Positions 1-7,181 of a DNA stretch of 8,866 nt are shown here, piece after piece. Source of the stretch: an uncultured bacterium (GTDB taxonomy: Bacteria; Planctomycetota; Phycisphaerae; Phycisphaerales; SM1A02); assembly GCA_903914045.1 (NCBI GenBank), contig CAIWNO010000055.1, positions 1-8,866 of the forward strand. The letters are read 5' to 3'. The position numbers and the translations under genes are program-made. The notes under the pieces are model-generated. The model was not told the origin of the DNA and searched no databases. It saw nothing but the letters and a program-made list of their open reading frames with translations. Numbering within the stretch: position 1 is the first letter of the stretch; each line of letters opens with the position of its first letter.

Positions 1-701
1 ATCGCCGGGGTTTCGTCACGCAAGGCGCGATCAAGCGCGGCGCGCGCAACCCAACCAATCACCGCCAGCGTGACTAGGACAATGACAATCCCCACAATCA
101 CAGCCATATATCCCTGATTTTGAGCCAGTGTTTGAATATCGGTGGCGCCCGTGGCGGAAGCCGAAGCTGCCATAAAGCACGCGAACAACGTTCGCGGCGC
201 GATGCCCACTGAGGATCCGATTACAAATTCTGTCCATCGCGCGCCGCACGCCGCAAGCACCAAGTTGGTCACGGCAAACGGCCCGCTTGGCGAAAGTCGA
301 ATCAACGCAATGATGCCCGTGGCCTTGAACGCATTTTCCTCAAGGATTGTTTTGCGAATGATGGACCAACGTTTGCGCGAGTCAATCCACGTTGCGACAT
401 GATCCGAGCACACCAATTTACTAATGCCAAAACCAATCGTGCTGCCGCCCAAATATCCGGCGGCGCACGCGGCGAAACCAAGTTCCACACCAAAGACCCA
501 GCCGCCAACAATAGTGGCGGCATACGTTGGCAAAATGCCAAGACCCGTCAACACCGCGTAGCTTGCGGCAAACAGCGCGGCGGCGCGCACGTCTTCACCA
601 CCAAGCCATTCGTGAGCTGAATGAATATTGGCCAGCAAATACAGGCCGCAGCCCATGGGCAGCAAACTCCACACGATCAACAAAACAATTCCTCCGCGCA
701 T
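1..701 (-). CDS. TVP38/TMEM64 (DedA-superfamily, VTT domain) integral membrane protein, C-terminus cut by window edge
   Basis: Translating the minus strand from the ATG at 701 gives 233 residues with no stop before the window edge. The protein is very hydrophobic, with probable membrane segments at about residues 4-24, 38-58, 60-95 (two half-helices), 126-152, 157-180 and 198-220. It shows the VTT/DedA pattern: a Gly-rich first half (GGWVFGVELGF, then GYLGGSTIGFGISK, about 66-95), and a second half with RLSPSGPF at about 135-142 followed by an amphipathic loop and SSVGIAPRT at about 163-171. Members of this superfamily are inner-membrane proteins; some DedA/TVP38 relatives are linked to lipid scrambling or flipping and membrane homeostasis. 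The substrate here cannot be read from sequence. The family is usually about 200-250 residues, so little is missing. The gene begins 34 bases after the lipoprotein stop and is probably co-transcribed. The start is uncertain because a strong GGAGGA lies just inside the frame. Confidence 0.87.
   Translation of the reverse strand, partial: MRGGIVLLIVWSLLPMGCGLYLLANIHSAHEWLGGEDVRAAALFAASYAVLTGLGILPTYAATIVGGWVFGVELGFAACAAGYLGGSTIGFGISKLVCSDHVATWIDSRKRWSIIRKTILEENAFKATGIIALIRLSPSGPFAVTNLVLAACGARWTEFVIGSSVGIAPRTLFACFMAASASATGATDIQTLAQNQGYMAVIVGIVIVLVTLAVIGWVARAALDRALRDETPA
690..695 (-). promoter_or_regulatory. Strong Shine-Dalgarno-like GGAGGA inside the VTT gene start
   Basis: The minus strand reads GGAGGA at 695-690, six bases before an in-frame TTG at 683 and nine before a second TTG at 680. 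The ATG at 701 has no comparable purine-rich site upstream. The real start may therefore be a TTG, giving a protein six or seven residues shorter. The ATG start keeps an Arg before the first membrane helix, which fits membrane topology better, so the choice is left open. Confidence 0.4.
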
Positions 702-735
702 GCCACGAGGAAGCGATTGAAAGAATGGCTCTGGT

Positions 736-2778
736 TTATGGCTCTGGTGGCGGCTCAAATGGTGAGGGCTCTACGGGCTCTGGTACGGGCGCGGGCGTTG
801 GTTGTAATTTTGTTTTTCGAACGGGTGAGGGTTGCGCAACGGGCTCTGGTTCAGGTTCTGCGGTGGGTTGTGCAACTGGCTCTGGTGCGGGCTCTGGTTC
901 AGGTTCTGCGGTGGGTTGCACTTCGGGCTTTGGTGCGGGCGCGAGTTCAGGTTCTGCAGTGGGTTGCACTTCGGGCTCTGGTGCGGGCTCTGGTTCAGGT
1001 TCTGCAGCGGGTTGCACTTCGGGCTCTGATGCGGGCTCTGGTTCAGGTTCTGCAGCGGGTTGCACTTCGGGCTCTGATGCGGGCTCTGGTTCAGGTTCTG
1101 CAGCGGGTTGCACTTCGGGCTGTGCAACTGGTTCAGCTGCGGGCTTTGAAATTGGTGAGCGTTCGGGTTGAGAATTTATTTCTGGTTCTGAGTCAACAAT
1201 TGGAGTGGGTTCTGCTTCAAGTGAAGGGTCGCCTTCTCCACTTGAACTATTTTCGGATCCACCAGTTGAAGTTGAATTGTGTTCATCAACTATTTGTCCC
1301 ACCTCTTCTGAAACCATTGCCGAAGGCACGACAACTGCTGGCTCTGCTGTTGAATTATTGACTGACTCAAATGTTGAGGCAGTTGCCGTCTCAGATGTTG
1401 AGGCGCTTGTTGAATGTTGACTTGATGTGTCAACCTTCTCGGCCCCTACTCCAAGTTCTTTTTCTGTTCCTGTGTCAGGGTTTGGACCTCGCACAAGATT
1501 TGATTTTGGCTTTTCAATTTTCTGCGCACTCGCCACTACCGCAGGCTGAGCAACGATTGCAGGCTTTACATTTATTTGCTCAACAGGTTCTGGCGCGGGC
1601 CGCTCTGCTTCTTGCGCAACAGGTTCTGGCGCGGGCCGCTCTACCTCTTGCGCAACAGGTTCTGGCGCGGGCCGCTCTACCTCTTGCGCGACAGGTTCTG
1701 GCGCGGGTCGCTCTACCTCTTGTGCAACAGGTTCTGGCGCGGGCTGCTCTACCTCTTGCGCGACAGGTTCTGGCGCGGGAATTGCCTCATGTGCTGGCGT
1801 CATCGTTTCAGGAATTCCCTCAGATTGCGCCACTTGCAGATCTTTTTCAGAGACTGGCACTACGACTGGTGTTAGCACACTACTTTCTGACTCCACAGCT
1901 CCTGCATGTGATGGTTGATCTTGAGTGGGATCTGCCGCGACATCAGTCGATGGATCCACCGTTGATTTTGAAATTGCTGAATGGGTCGACTCCTCCACTT
2001 CTGTTACTGGTGTTGGTTCGCCTTCAACAACGGCCGCAGGTTGCTCAAGCGGTTGCGACTGCGTGGTTGGAGCGGCTTCAACAACGGCCGCAGGTTGCTC
2101 AAGCGGTTGCGGCTGCGTGGATGGAGCGGCTTCAACAACCGCCGCAGGTTGCTCAAGCGGTTGACTCTGTGGCATTGATGAAGATTGAACTGCACCGGTA
2201 GTCGAACTGGTCGCGGCCATGGACACAGCACTAGACATTGGTATCTCTGGCGGAAGTCGTGCGTCACTTTCAGAAGTTGAAACAACAGGAAGCCCCTTTG
2301 ATACTTCAGGAGCAGTCTTGGAATGATCCGAGGAATACGAAAGTATTTTCGATTTCGTTTCAATCGGCATGCCCGCTAAACGCCGATCGACTTCATCTAA
2401 ATAATGGCGCGCTTGCAACCAAAAATGGGCTGGCACCGTGATGGTGCTGGTGGAAAATTCAACGGAAGGCGGATTTGAATTGACAAGCTCCGCTGAAAAT
2501 CTCCACTCCGCTTCTTCACGCTTGGGGTCTTGGCCTGGAACCATGACATCACGAACCACATCACGCAAAATTTCAATGCGACTTTGTGCGTCGTCACGCC
2601 ATACTTTATTTTCCAACACCACCCAATCCGCATAACGCGGATCGTCGGCGGCTTGCACCATGGCCTTCCACACTTGATCGCGGGTGTGACCAGGAAATTC
2701 ACGATCCTTGGTTCCGCACGCGGTCAAAAATGTTGGCAGCACTGTGCACAGCAACAACCATCGACACCAAGTCTTCAT
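736..2778 (-). CDS. Lipoprotein with small N-terminal domain and very long Pro/Glu-rich repetitive tail
   Basis: A 680-residue protein. The ATG at 2778 is chosen because it starts a lipoprotein signal peptide: K2, R6, a hydrophobic core at 8-18, and the lipobox LTAC with acceptor Cys21. Earlier in-frame starts overlap yebC or place extra polar residues before the signal. Residues 25-145 look folded: a helix (TRDQVWKAMVQAADD), strands carrying charged residues, then a closing helix (FWLQARHYLDEVDRRL). This alpha-beta-alpha order recalls helix-grip lipoproteins such as BamC, but that is only a guess. The remaining 530 or so residues are low-complexity Pro, Glu, Ala, Val, Ser and Thr, with tandem repeats of 18, 12 and 16 residues. 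The tail ends in PPPEP, with no C-terminal folded domain. A membrane-anchored, extended rod across the periplasm or at the surface is a reasonable inference. The function is unknown. The gene follows yebC by 61 bases. Confidence 0.88.
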   Translation of the reverse strand: MKTWCRWLLLCTVLPTFLTACGTKDREFPGHTRDQVWKAMVQAADDPRYADWVVLENKVWRDDAQSRIEILRDVVRDVMVPGQDPKREEAEWRFSAELVNSNPPSVEFSTSTITVPAHFWLQARHYLDEVDRRLAGMPIETKSKILSYSSDHSKTAPEVSKGLPVVSTSESDARLPPEIPMSSAVSMAATSSTTGAVQSSSMPQSQPLEQPAAVVEAAPSTQPQPLEQPAAVVEAAPTTQSQPLEQPAAVVEGEPTPVTEVEESTHSAISKSTVDPSTDVAADPTQDQPSHAGAVESESSVLTPVVVPVSEKDLQVAQSEGIPETMTPAHEAIPAPEPVAQEVEQPAPEPVAQEVERPAPEPVAQEVERPAPEPVAQEVERPAPEPVAQEAERPAPEPVEQINVKPAIVAQPAVVASAQKIEKPKSNLVRGPNPDTGTEKELGVGAEKVDTSSQHSTSASTSETATASTFESVNNSTAEPAVVVPSAMVSEEVGQIVDEHNSTSTGGSENSSSGEGDPSLEAEPTPIVDSEPEINSQPERSPISKPAAEPVAQPEVQPAAEPEPEPASEPEVQPAAEPEPEPASEPEVQPAAEPEPEPAPEPEVQPTAEPELAPAPKPEVQPTAEPEPEPAPEPVAQPTAEPEPEPVAQPSPVRKTKLQPTPAPVPEPVEPSPFEPPPEP
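854..1117 (-). repeat. 48-base tandem repeat, about 5.5 copies, encoding a 16-residue Pro/Glu unit
   Basis: On the plus strand the word GGTTCTGC recurs at 854, 902, 950, 998, 1046 and 1094, exactly 48 bases apart. The encoded unit on the minus strand is EPEVQPAAEPEPEPAS with small variations, at about residues 554-642 of the lipoprotein. The units at 998-1045 and 1046-1093 are identical base for base, and the unit at 950 differs from them at two positions, which suggests recent duplication or homogenisation. The period is a multiple of three, so copy number can change without a frameshift. Confidence 0.95.
1585..1779 (-). repeat. 36-base tandem repeat, about 5.4 copies, encoding a 12-residue unit
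   Basis: The plus-strand word AGGTTCTGGCGCGGG starts at 1585, 1621, 1657, 1693, 1729 and 1765, exactly 36 bases apart, with single-base changes (for example GGGTCG at 1693 and GGGCTG at 1729). The encoded unit is PAPEPVAQEVER, at about residues 334-398 of the lipoprotein. Alternating Pro with Gln, Glu and Arg suggests an extended, charged, unstructured rod rather than a folded domain. Confidence 0.95.
2023..2163 (-). repeat. 54-base tandem repeat, three copies (third partial), encoding an 18-residue unit
   Basis: A 33-base core (TTCAACAAC at its plus-strand start) begins at 2023, 2077 and 2131, exactly 54 bases apart, separated by a more variable 21-base spacer. The encoded unit contains QPLEQPAAVVEAAP, at about residues 206-252 of the lipoprotein. 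Only a few bases differ in the core (GGCC versus CGCC), while the spacers differ more. Confidence 0.93.
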
Positions 2779-2839
2779 GGCAAGACGCTCGATGATCAAT
2801 GCAAGCCTGGAGTTTGTTGTGAAGATGCAACGCATGGAA

Positions 2840-3562
2840 TTAATCACGCGACAAATTGGTGTGCACTCGTTGCACATCGTCATGATCCTCAAGTGCCTCG
2901 ACCAATTTTTCAACTGTTTGAATTGTTGCAACATCGACGGTAACCGTATTGAGTGGAACATATTCTATTTGAGCGCTTTCCACAGCAATACCGGCGGCCT
3001 CAACCGCTTCACGGACGGCTCCAAAATCAGCTGGTTGGGTGCTGATTTGCCAGCCCTCTTCACCAGTTTGCACGTCCTGAGCCCCGGCCTCTAGGACAAT
3101 TTCCATTAGCGCGTCCTCGGTGGTGGCCGAACTGGAAATCAGCAGTATTCCCTGCTGAATAAAGCCAAACATGACGCTGTTGGGCACGCCAATTTTTCCA
3201 CCATTCTTGTCAAAAATGGTGCGGATTTCCGGTGCCGTTCGATTGGTGTTGGCCACCAACGCCTCCACCACAAGGGCCACGCCGCCTGGACCAAATCCTT
3301 CGTAGCGGGTCGGCTCATATTGCTCGCTGTCTAAACCACCCGCTCCTTTTTTCACCGCTTTCTCAATGGTGTCCCGCGGCATGTTGCCGGCTTTGGCGTC
3401 CAAAATAGCCAGGCGCAACGATGAATTAAATTTTGGATCCACTCCACCGGTGCGCGCGGCCACAATCACGGCGCGACTAAGCTTGCTCCAAATTTTTCCG
3501 CGCTTGGCGTCCACCGCCGCTTTGCGATGCTTGATATTTTTCCAAACACTATGGCCAGCCAT
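2840..3562 (-). CDS. yebC: YebC/PmpR (TACO1-like) family protein
   Basis: A 240-residue protein, the usual length for the family, which is recognisable throughout. The N-terminus MAGHSVWKNIKHRKAAVDAK matches the family start (commonly MAGHSKWANIKHRK), followed by RGKIWSKLSR, the region NMPRDTIEKAVKKGAGG (about 59-75), the central block YEGFGPGGVALVVEAL and the NRTAPEIRTIFDKNGG motif at about 106-121. YebC proteins were long annotated as transcriptional regulators. More recent work on TACO1 and bacterial YebC describes ribosome-associated factors that relieve stalling at proline-rich stretches. The ATG overlaps the stop of the TPR gene as TAATG and has a strong AAGGAG seven bases upstream. Small departures from the usual consensus are the V6 and K8 residues and MFGFIQQG where VAWMF-type sequence is common. 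These may be lineage features. Confidence 0.96.
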   Translation of the reverse strand: MAGHSVWKNIKHRKAAVDAKRGKIWSKLSRAVIVAARTGGVDPKFNSSLRLAILDAKAGNMPRDTIEKAVKKGAGGLDSEQYEPTRYEGFGPGGVALVVEALVANTNRTAPEIRTIFDKNGGKIGVPNSVMFGFIQQGILLISSSATTEDALMEIVLEAGAQDVQTGEEGWQISTQPADFGAVREAVEAAGIAVESAQIEYVPLNTVTVDVATIQTVEKLVEALEDHDDVQRVHTNLSRD

Positions 3563-6500
3563 TATTTGGCTCCTTCAGGTGTTGTCGATGGCTCCATGAT
3601 GCGCAAAGTATCAGAGGCGGGGCTTGGGGTACTTTGCGCAGTGGGAAGATCTTGTGCGAAATCCATTTCGGCCACATCCGGCGCGGCGCCTTGCGAAATA
3701 GCTTTCAATTTATTTTTGGCGCGCAGAATGGCCGCTCCATCGTTGTGATTATAAAATTCATCACCACTCCACACGCGAATGCCCCACTCCTTTTGCTGCA
3801 CAAGTTCAAAGGCGCTGATCGTATTCTCACGCGAAGATGTATTCACGCCCTGCTGCGCGATCAAACGCCATAATTTCAGCGACTCATCCGTGCGCCCAAC
3901 TTGAAAGAGTGCGTCGGCATAGTGGTCCATGGATTCGACAGAAGCGCGGTTCCCCGCAATTTGAAGTGATTCATGCAGCAGCGAAAGCGCGCCAATTTGT
4001 GCAGGCGTATCCAGCAATTTCCCTTGTCGATACGCCAGCCACCCTGCCGTATCCAAGGTGCTTGGGTCGTGTGGCGTCGCGGCAAGCGCGCGCTTGACCA
4101 AATCCACCGTGACTAAATCAATGTCATTGCGCTCCATGCGCAGCCAAGCCAAATTATTCATGGCTGAGGAAAGGTCGGGAGAAAGATCAATCGCGGCTTG
4201 AAAACATTCTTGCGCGGCGACGGAATCGCTGGCCAGAAGAAAAATGTTTCCCAACTCCGCAAGATCCTCCGCCGCGCTTGTCACGCGCGGATCTTTGATG
4301 CGGAATTGATTGCTTTCGCGCTCGTGGGTTAGCCTCATGATGGCTTTCTTCACATTTCCCTTGGCGATGATGCAGGCCAACTCCGCGCGAAAAAGTTTCG
4401 CTTTGTTTTTATCCTTGCTCAACATGCCAACGGCGTTGAGCAAATATTCGGCGCGCATGAACATGCCTTCATCGGCCAGCAATTGGGCGGCTTCAATCGT
4501 GTTGGGAATGGGCCATGCTCGCGCGTGTTTTTGAGCAAGCGCAAGCGCATCCTCCAGACCCTGATCCAGCATTGCGTACGCGACGTACATGGGTTGCACC
4601 TTCGCGTCATCAAGCAATGGCTTGGCCAAAGCCGATTGCAACGCCAAGCGGTCGTCGATATTTTTTGGCAACTGATGCGCCAACAAAACCGCGCTTTTTC
4701 TCTGCAATTTGGTCATATTTTTATCCGCGCACAACGAACGTAATTCTGCTGCGGCGGCGTTTGGATCAATGGACATGGCAAATTCAATCCGCTCCAACTG
4801 GGAACGACCCGCCGCGTATCGCACGCGTTTGGAGGCGTTCATCATCACGCTCCAAGCCTCTGATTTATTTCCCGCGGCCACAAGGCTGCGCACACACCCG
4901 CGCACTAGCGCGTCGGACTCGGGATCGGCGGCGCAAGCGCTCTTGAGAATGTCGACCACTTCAAGTAACCGCCCTTGCCGCGCTTTGCACGATGCATCCA
5001 CTTCGCCAAGTTCCGCGGCAGCGCGATGTGAAAGCACCAACGCATCTAGAAATTTTTCCGTTTCAGGTAAACGGCCAAGGTCGGCGGACGCCGACAATAA
5101 AGCTTGTCCAACAATGGCATCACATGGATCCTCTATGAACAACAAACGCAGCGATTCCAGCGCGGCTTCAGATTGATTTTTTCGCTGACTCGACAGGGCT
5201 TTCTCGCGGCGGTATTCGCGCTGAACCTGCGCCGAAGCGGAGCTCTTGACTATTTCCATGGCGTCCTCGTCGGGCGCGATTGAGTGATCTGGAGCTGCGA
5301 CTTCCAAAAATTTCCGCGCCGCCATGCGATTGTCCGGCGCGAAGTCGAGTGCACGCTCAAGTGAATTTCGCGCCTCGATCGCCGCCTCCTTGCGCTGTTC
5401 AAAGGTTCGATCACTTGATTGATCCAGCGCCAGATATGTATCGATTGCCGCACGCGCCATCCACGCTTGCGCACTTTTTTTGTCCAGCGCGATGGCTTTT
5501 TCCGCCCATTCAATGGCTTTTTCAGTTTCTTCGCATTCCTGAAATACAACAGAAAGTGCCACGGACTCATCCGTTGATGTCGCGTCGCACAAAGATGCGA
5601 TATGGGAAATTTCCGCAAGATCTTGCTCAATGGCCAACGCTTTCAAAGCCACAATGCGCGCCGCGCTTCCAATGACGTCTTGCGATTCAATGAATGGCAT
5701 GATGGTATGCAACGCAAGCAGAGAATCAAACCCACATAAATCAAACCATGCTTGTAGAAGCGCGCGCGTTGCATCGTGAATGAAGGCGTCTTGCATTGGG
5801 TACTTGGTCGGCGAAATTTGAATGAGAGTGCGCAGTTGCTTGGCGGACATTGGCACTGCGCGAAGCGCGGCGGCCCAGCGCGCGGCGGACATTGGATGTG
5901 TTTGCACTTGGGCCAAAGCCAGTTGAACAACATCCTCTACACCTTTATGCAATGCATGTAATTCCACAAACTCACGCATGGCGATTGAATCATTGAGAAC
6001 TTGTGGAGCCGCTGCGAAAATAAAATCCGCCGCGCCAGCGTTGCCGCACGCCAACACACAACGTGCCGCCATGACTGTTTGTGCGCAGGCGTTTGAACGC
6101 CCCACAGTGCCCGCATCCATACTCACACCGTTGCGCGTGGCTTCTTGCAAAAGCCCTTCAATTGGCTCGGAGAAGCCATTTTTAGCCAACCACGCAACCG
6201 CGTTTGGCGCACCAGCTTGTCCTGGCGAAGTGGTGGTGGCCAAAGCGCTCATGATGAGTTGGCGCGCTTGGGCGGGGCGCCCTGAACATGTCAAAGCCCA
6301 GATCACTGGCGGCAAACTTGTGGCGTCAAGCGCATCCACCCCCGCCAACGTCAACGTGAAAGATTCCGCGGCCACGTCCCACTGTCCAATGGCGGCTTCA
6401 CACTCGCCAGCGAATCGAAGAAACTCCTTTGTTTGACTTCGCACAGCTTTTTCTTCGGGGGCCAAATTTTGGATCAATGCCATTTCAAATTGCGAAGCTT

Positions 6501-7173
6501 CATGAAAGCAGGTTGCCGCCGCTTGCGCGTAATTCAATTCCCTCAAGGCCAAGGCCAATCCCGCGGATGTGGCAATCTGCATTTTCAATCGTGCGTTAGT
6601 GGGCTCGACCGTCAACCATAATCTTCGCGACAAGAATAATTTTGCAACTGCATCCTGAAATTTTTTGCTGGCCACATAATCAAGTCCCATGCCAGTGGTC
6701 GCCTCCACATCGTTGGGTGAAAGCGCAAGCACTTGCTCCCACGCGCCAAGGGCGGTCTCTCTGCGACCGATGCTGTCCAAAATACGCGCCATTTCCCGCC
6801 ATACCAGCGTGTTTTTTGCATCTTCTCGCACCATCTTCAACAATAATTGCATTGCTTGATCGGGCTCGCGCTGACGCATGAGCGATCGTGCCTTGCCCAA
6901 CCAAGCGGGTTCAAACACTGGGGGAGAAGGCGCCGCATGCTCTGCATCCATGACAGGAGAGAATTTTTTTTCACATGCGTCCAAGGTCAGCGTCATGGCA
7001 GCTAGATTGGCCGGCGCTTTCATGGCCATGTAGGCAGGCGCGTCGAGTGATTTCCACTCTGCTTGTTTTTCTTGAGATGCTTGAACCTGCAATTGTCCAA
7101 TGTCAGAGGCTTGCGCCATGGCGCATCCATCACCAACCGTGAGCAACAACAATGCCCAAAGTGTTTGACGCAT
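3562..7173 (-). CDS. Large secreted tetratricopeptide-repeat (TPR) protein
   Basis: A 1203-residue protein when started at the ATG at 7173. The open frame continues upstream to 7452, but the extra part lies over the HhH-GPD gene and is Arg/His-rich shadow sequence. The chosen start gives a signal peptide: R2, a hydrophobic core (LWALLLLTV), then cleavage likely near AMA/QA or QA/SD at 20-23. No lipobox is seen. TPR-like helix pairs are clearest at about 91-190 (ARILDSIGRRETALGAWEQV and LALSPNDVEATTGMG), about 540-640 (EKAIEWAEKAIALDKKSAQA) and about 980-1110 (AAQECFQAAIDLSPDLSSAM). The regions between are helical and Ala-rich, probably degenerate repeats. The last 90 residues are poorly structured and Pro/Ser/Thr-rich. 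TPR solenoids are scaffolds for protein-protein contact; no enzyme domain is visible. The gene starts 8 bases after the HhH-GPD stop with only a weak TAGG-type ribosome site, and its stop overlaps yebC. A periplasmic scaffold is inferred. Confidence 0.88.
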   Translation of the reverse strand: MRQTLWALLLLTVGDGCAMAQASDIGQLQVQASQEKQAEWKSLDAPAYMAMKAPANLAAMTLTLDACEKKFSPVMDAEHAAPSPPVFEPAWLGKARSLMRQREPDQAMQLLLKMVREDAKNTLVWREMARILDSIGRRETALGAWEQVLALSPNDVEATTGMGLDYVASKKFQDAVAKLFLSRRLWLTVEPTNARLKMQIATSAGLALALRELNYAQAAATCFHEASQFEMALIQNLAPEEKAVRSQTKEFLRFAGECEAAIGQWDVAAESFTLTLAGVDALDATSLPPVIWALTCSGRPAQARQLIMSALATTTSPGQAGAPNAVAWLAKNGFSEPIEGLLQEATRNGVSMDAGTVGRSNACAQTVMAARCVLACGNAGAADFIFAAAPQVLNDSIAMREFVELHALHKGVEDVVQLALAQVQTHPMSAARWAAALRAVPMSAKQLRTLIQISPTKYPMQDAFIHDATRALLQAWFDLCGFDSLLALHTIMPFIESQDVIGSAARIVALKALAIEQDLAEISHIASLCDATSTDESVALSVVFQECEETEKAIEWAEKAIALDKKSAQAWMARAAIDTYLALDQSSDRTFEQRKEAAIEARNSLERALDFAPDNRMAARKFLEVAAPDHSIAPDEDAMEIVKSSASAQVQREYRREKALSSQRKNQSEAALESLRLLFIEDPCDAIVGQALLSASADLGRLPETEKFLDALVLSHRAAAELGEVDASCKARQGRLLEVVDILKSACAADPESDALVRGCVRSLVAAGNKSEAWSVMMNASKRVRYAAGRSQLERIEFAMSIDPNAAAAELRSLCADKNMTKLQRKSAVLLAHQLPKNIDDRLALQSALAKPLLDDAKVQPMYVAYAMLDQGLEDALALAQKHARAWPIPNTIEAAQLLADEGMFMRAEYLLNAVGMLSKDKNKAKLFRAELACIIAKGNVKKAIMRLTHERESNQFRIKDPRVTSAAEDLAELGNIFLLASDSVAAQECFQAAIDLSPDLSSAMNNLAWLRMERNDIDLVTVDLVKRALAATPHDPSTLDTAGWLAYRQGKLLDTPAQIGALSLLHESLQIAGNRASVESMDHYADALFQVGRTDESLKLWRLIAQQGVNTSSRENTISAFELVQQKEWGIRVWSGDEFYNHNDGAAILRAKNKLKAISQGAAPDVAEMDFAQDLPTAQSTPSPASDTLRIMEPSTTPEGAK
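3570..3575 (-). promoter_or_regulatory. Shine-Dalgarno site for yebC
   Basis: The minus strand reads AAGGAG at 3575-3570, seven bases before the ATG at 3562. It lies inside the last codons of the TPR gene. It is the best-matched ribosome binding site seen in the window in front of a confident start, and it settles the yebC start together with the TAATG junction. Confidence 0.75.
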
Positions 7174-7181
7174 GCTCACGC

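Noticed and set aside
31..541. Two short minus-strand open frames (31-249 and 302-541) as separate small genes
   Set aside because: They are out-of-frame shadows within the VTT membrane protein gene, which is the frame with coherent hydrophobic helices and family motifs.
854..1117. G-quadruplex-forming repeat on the plus strand
   Set aside because: GGG runs recur, but the loops between them are mostly about 9-14 bases, too long for a convincing quadruplex; codon usage for Pro and Glu explains the G/T-rich strand.
527..1361. Long open frames on the plus strand with Gly/Ser-rich (GSGSGSA) or Leu/Arg/Val-rich products across the 48-base repeats
   Set aside because: The repeats lack stop codons in most frames, so all frames stay open. 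The minus-strand frame alone has a lipoprotein signal and an N-terminal domain outside the repeats.
854..2163. CRISPR array
   Set aside because: The repeats are contiguous or nearly so, without unique spacers, are in frame with a protein, and no cas genes are nearby.
1371..2201. Plus-strand open frame with repeated LARAALPLAQQV units
   Set aside because: It is the antisense reading of the 36- and 54-base repeats of the lipoprotein gene, with no ribosome site or family resemblance.
2779..2839. Promoter in the yebC to lipoprotein gap
   Set aside because: Only TTGCAT-like words and a four-base inverted repeat (ATGC-AAC-GCAT) are present, with no paired -35 and -10 at sensible spacing.
2779..2961. 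61-residue N-terminal extension of the lipoprotein
   Set aside because: Most of it overlaps the end of yebC and it would place the lipoprotein signal peptide in the interior of the protein.
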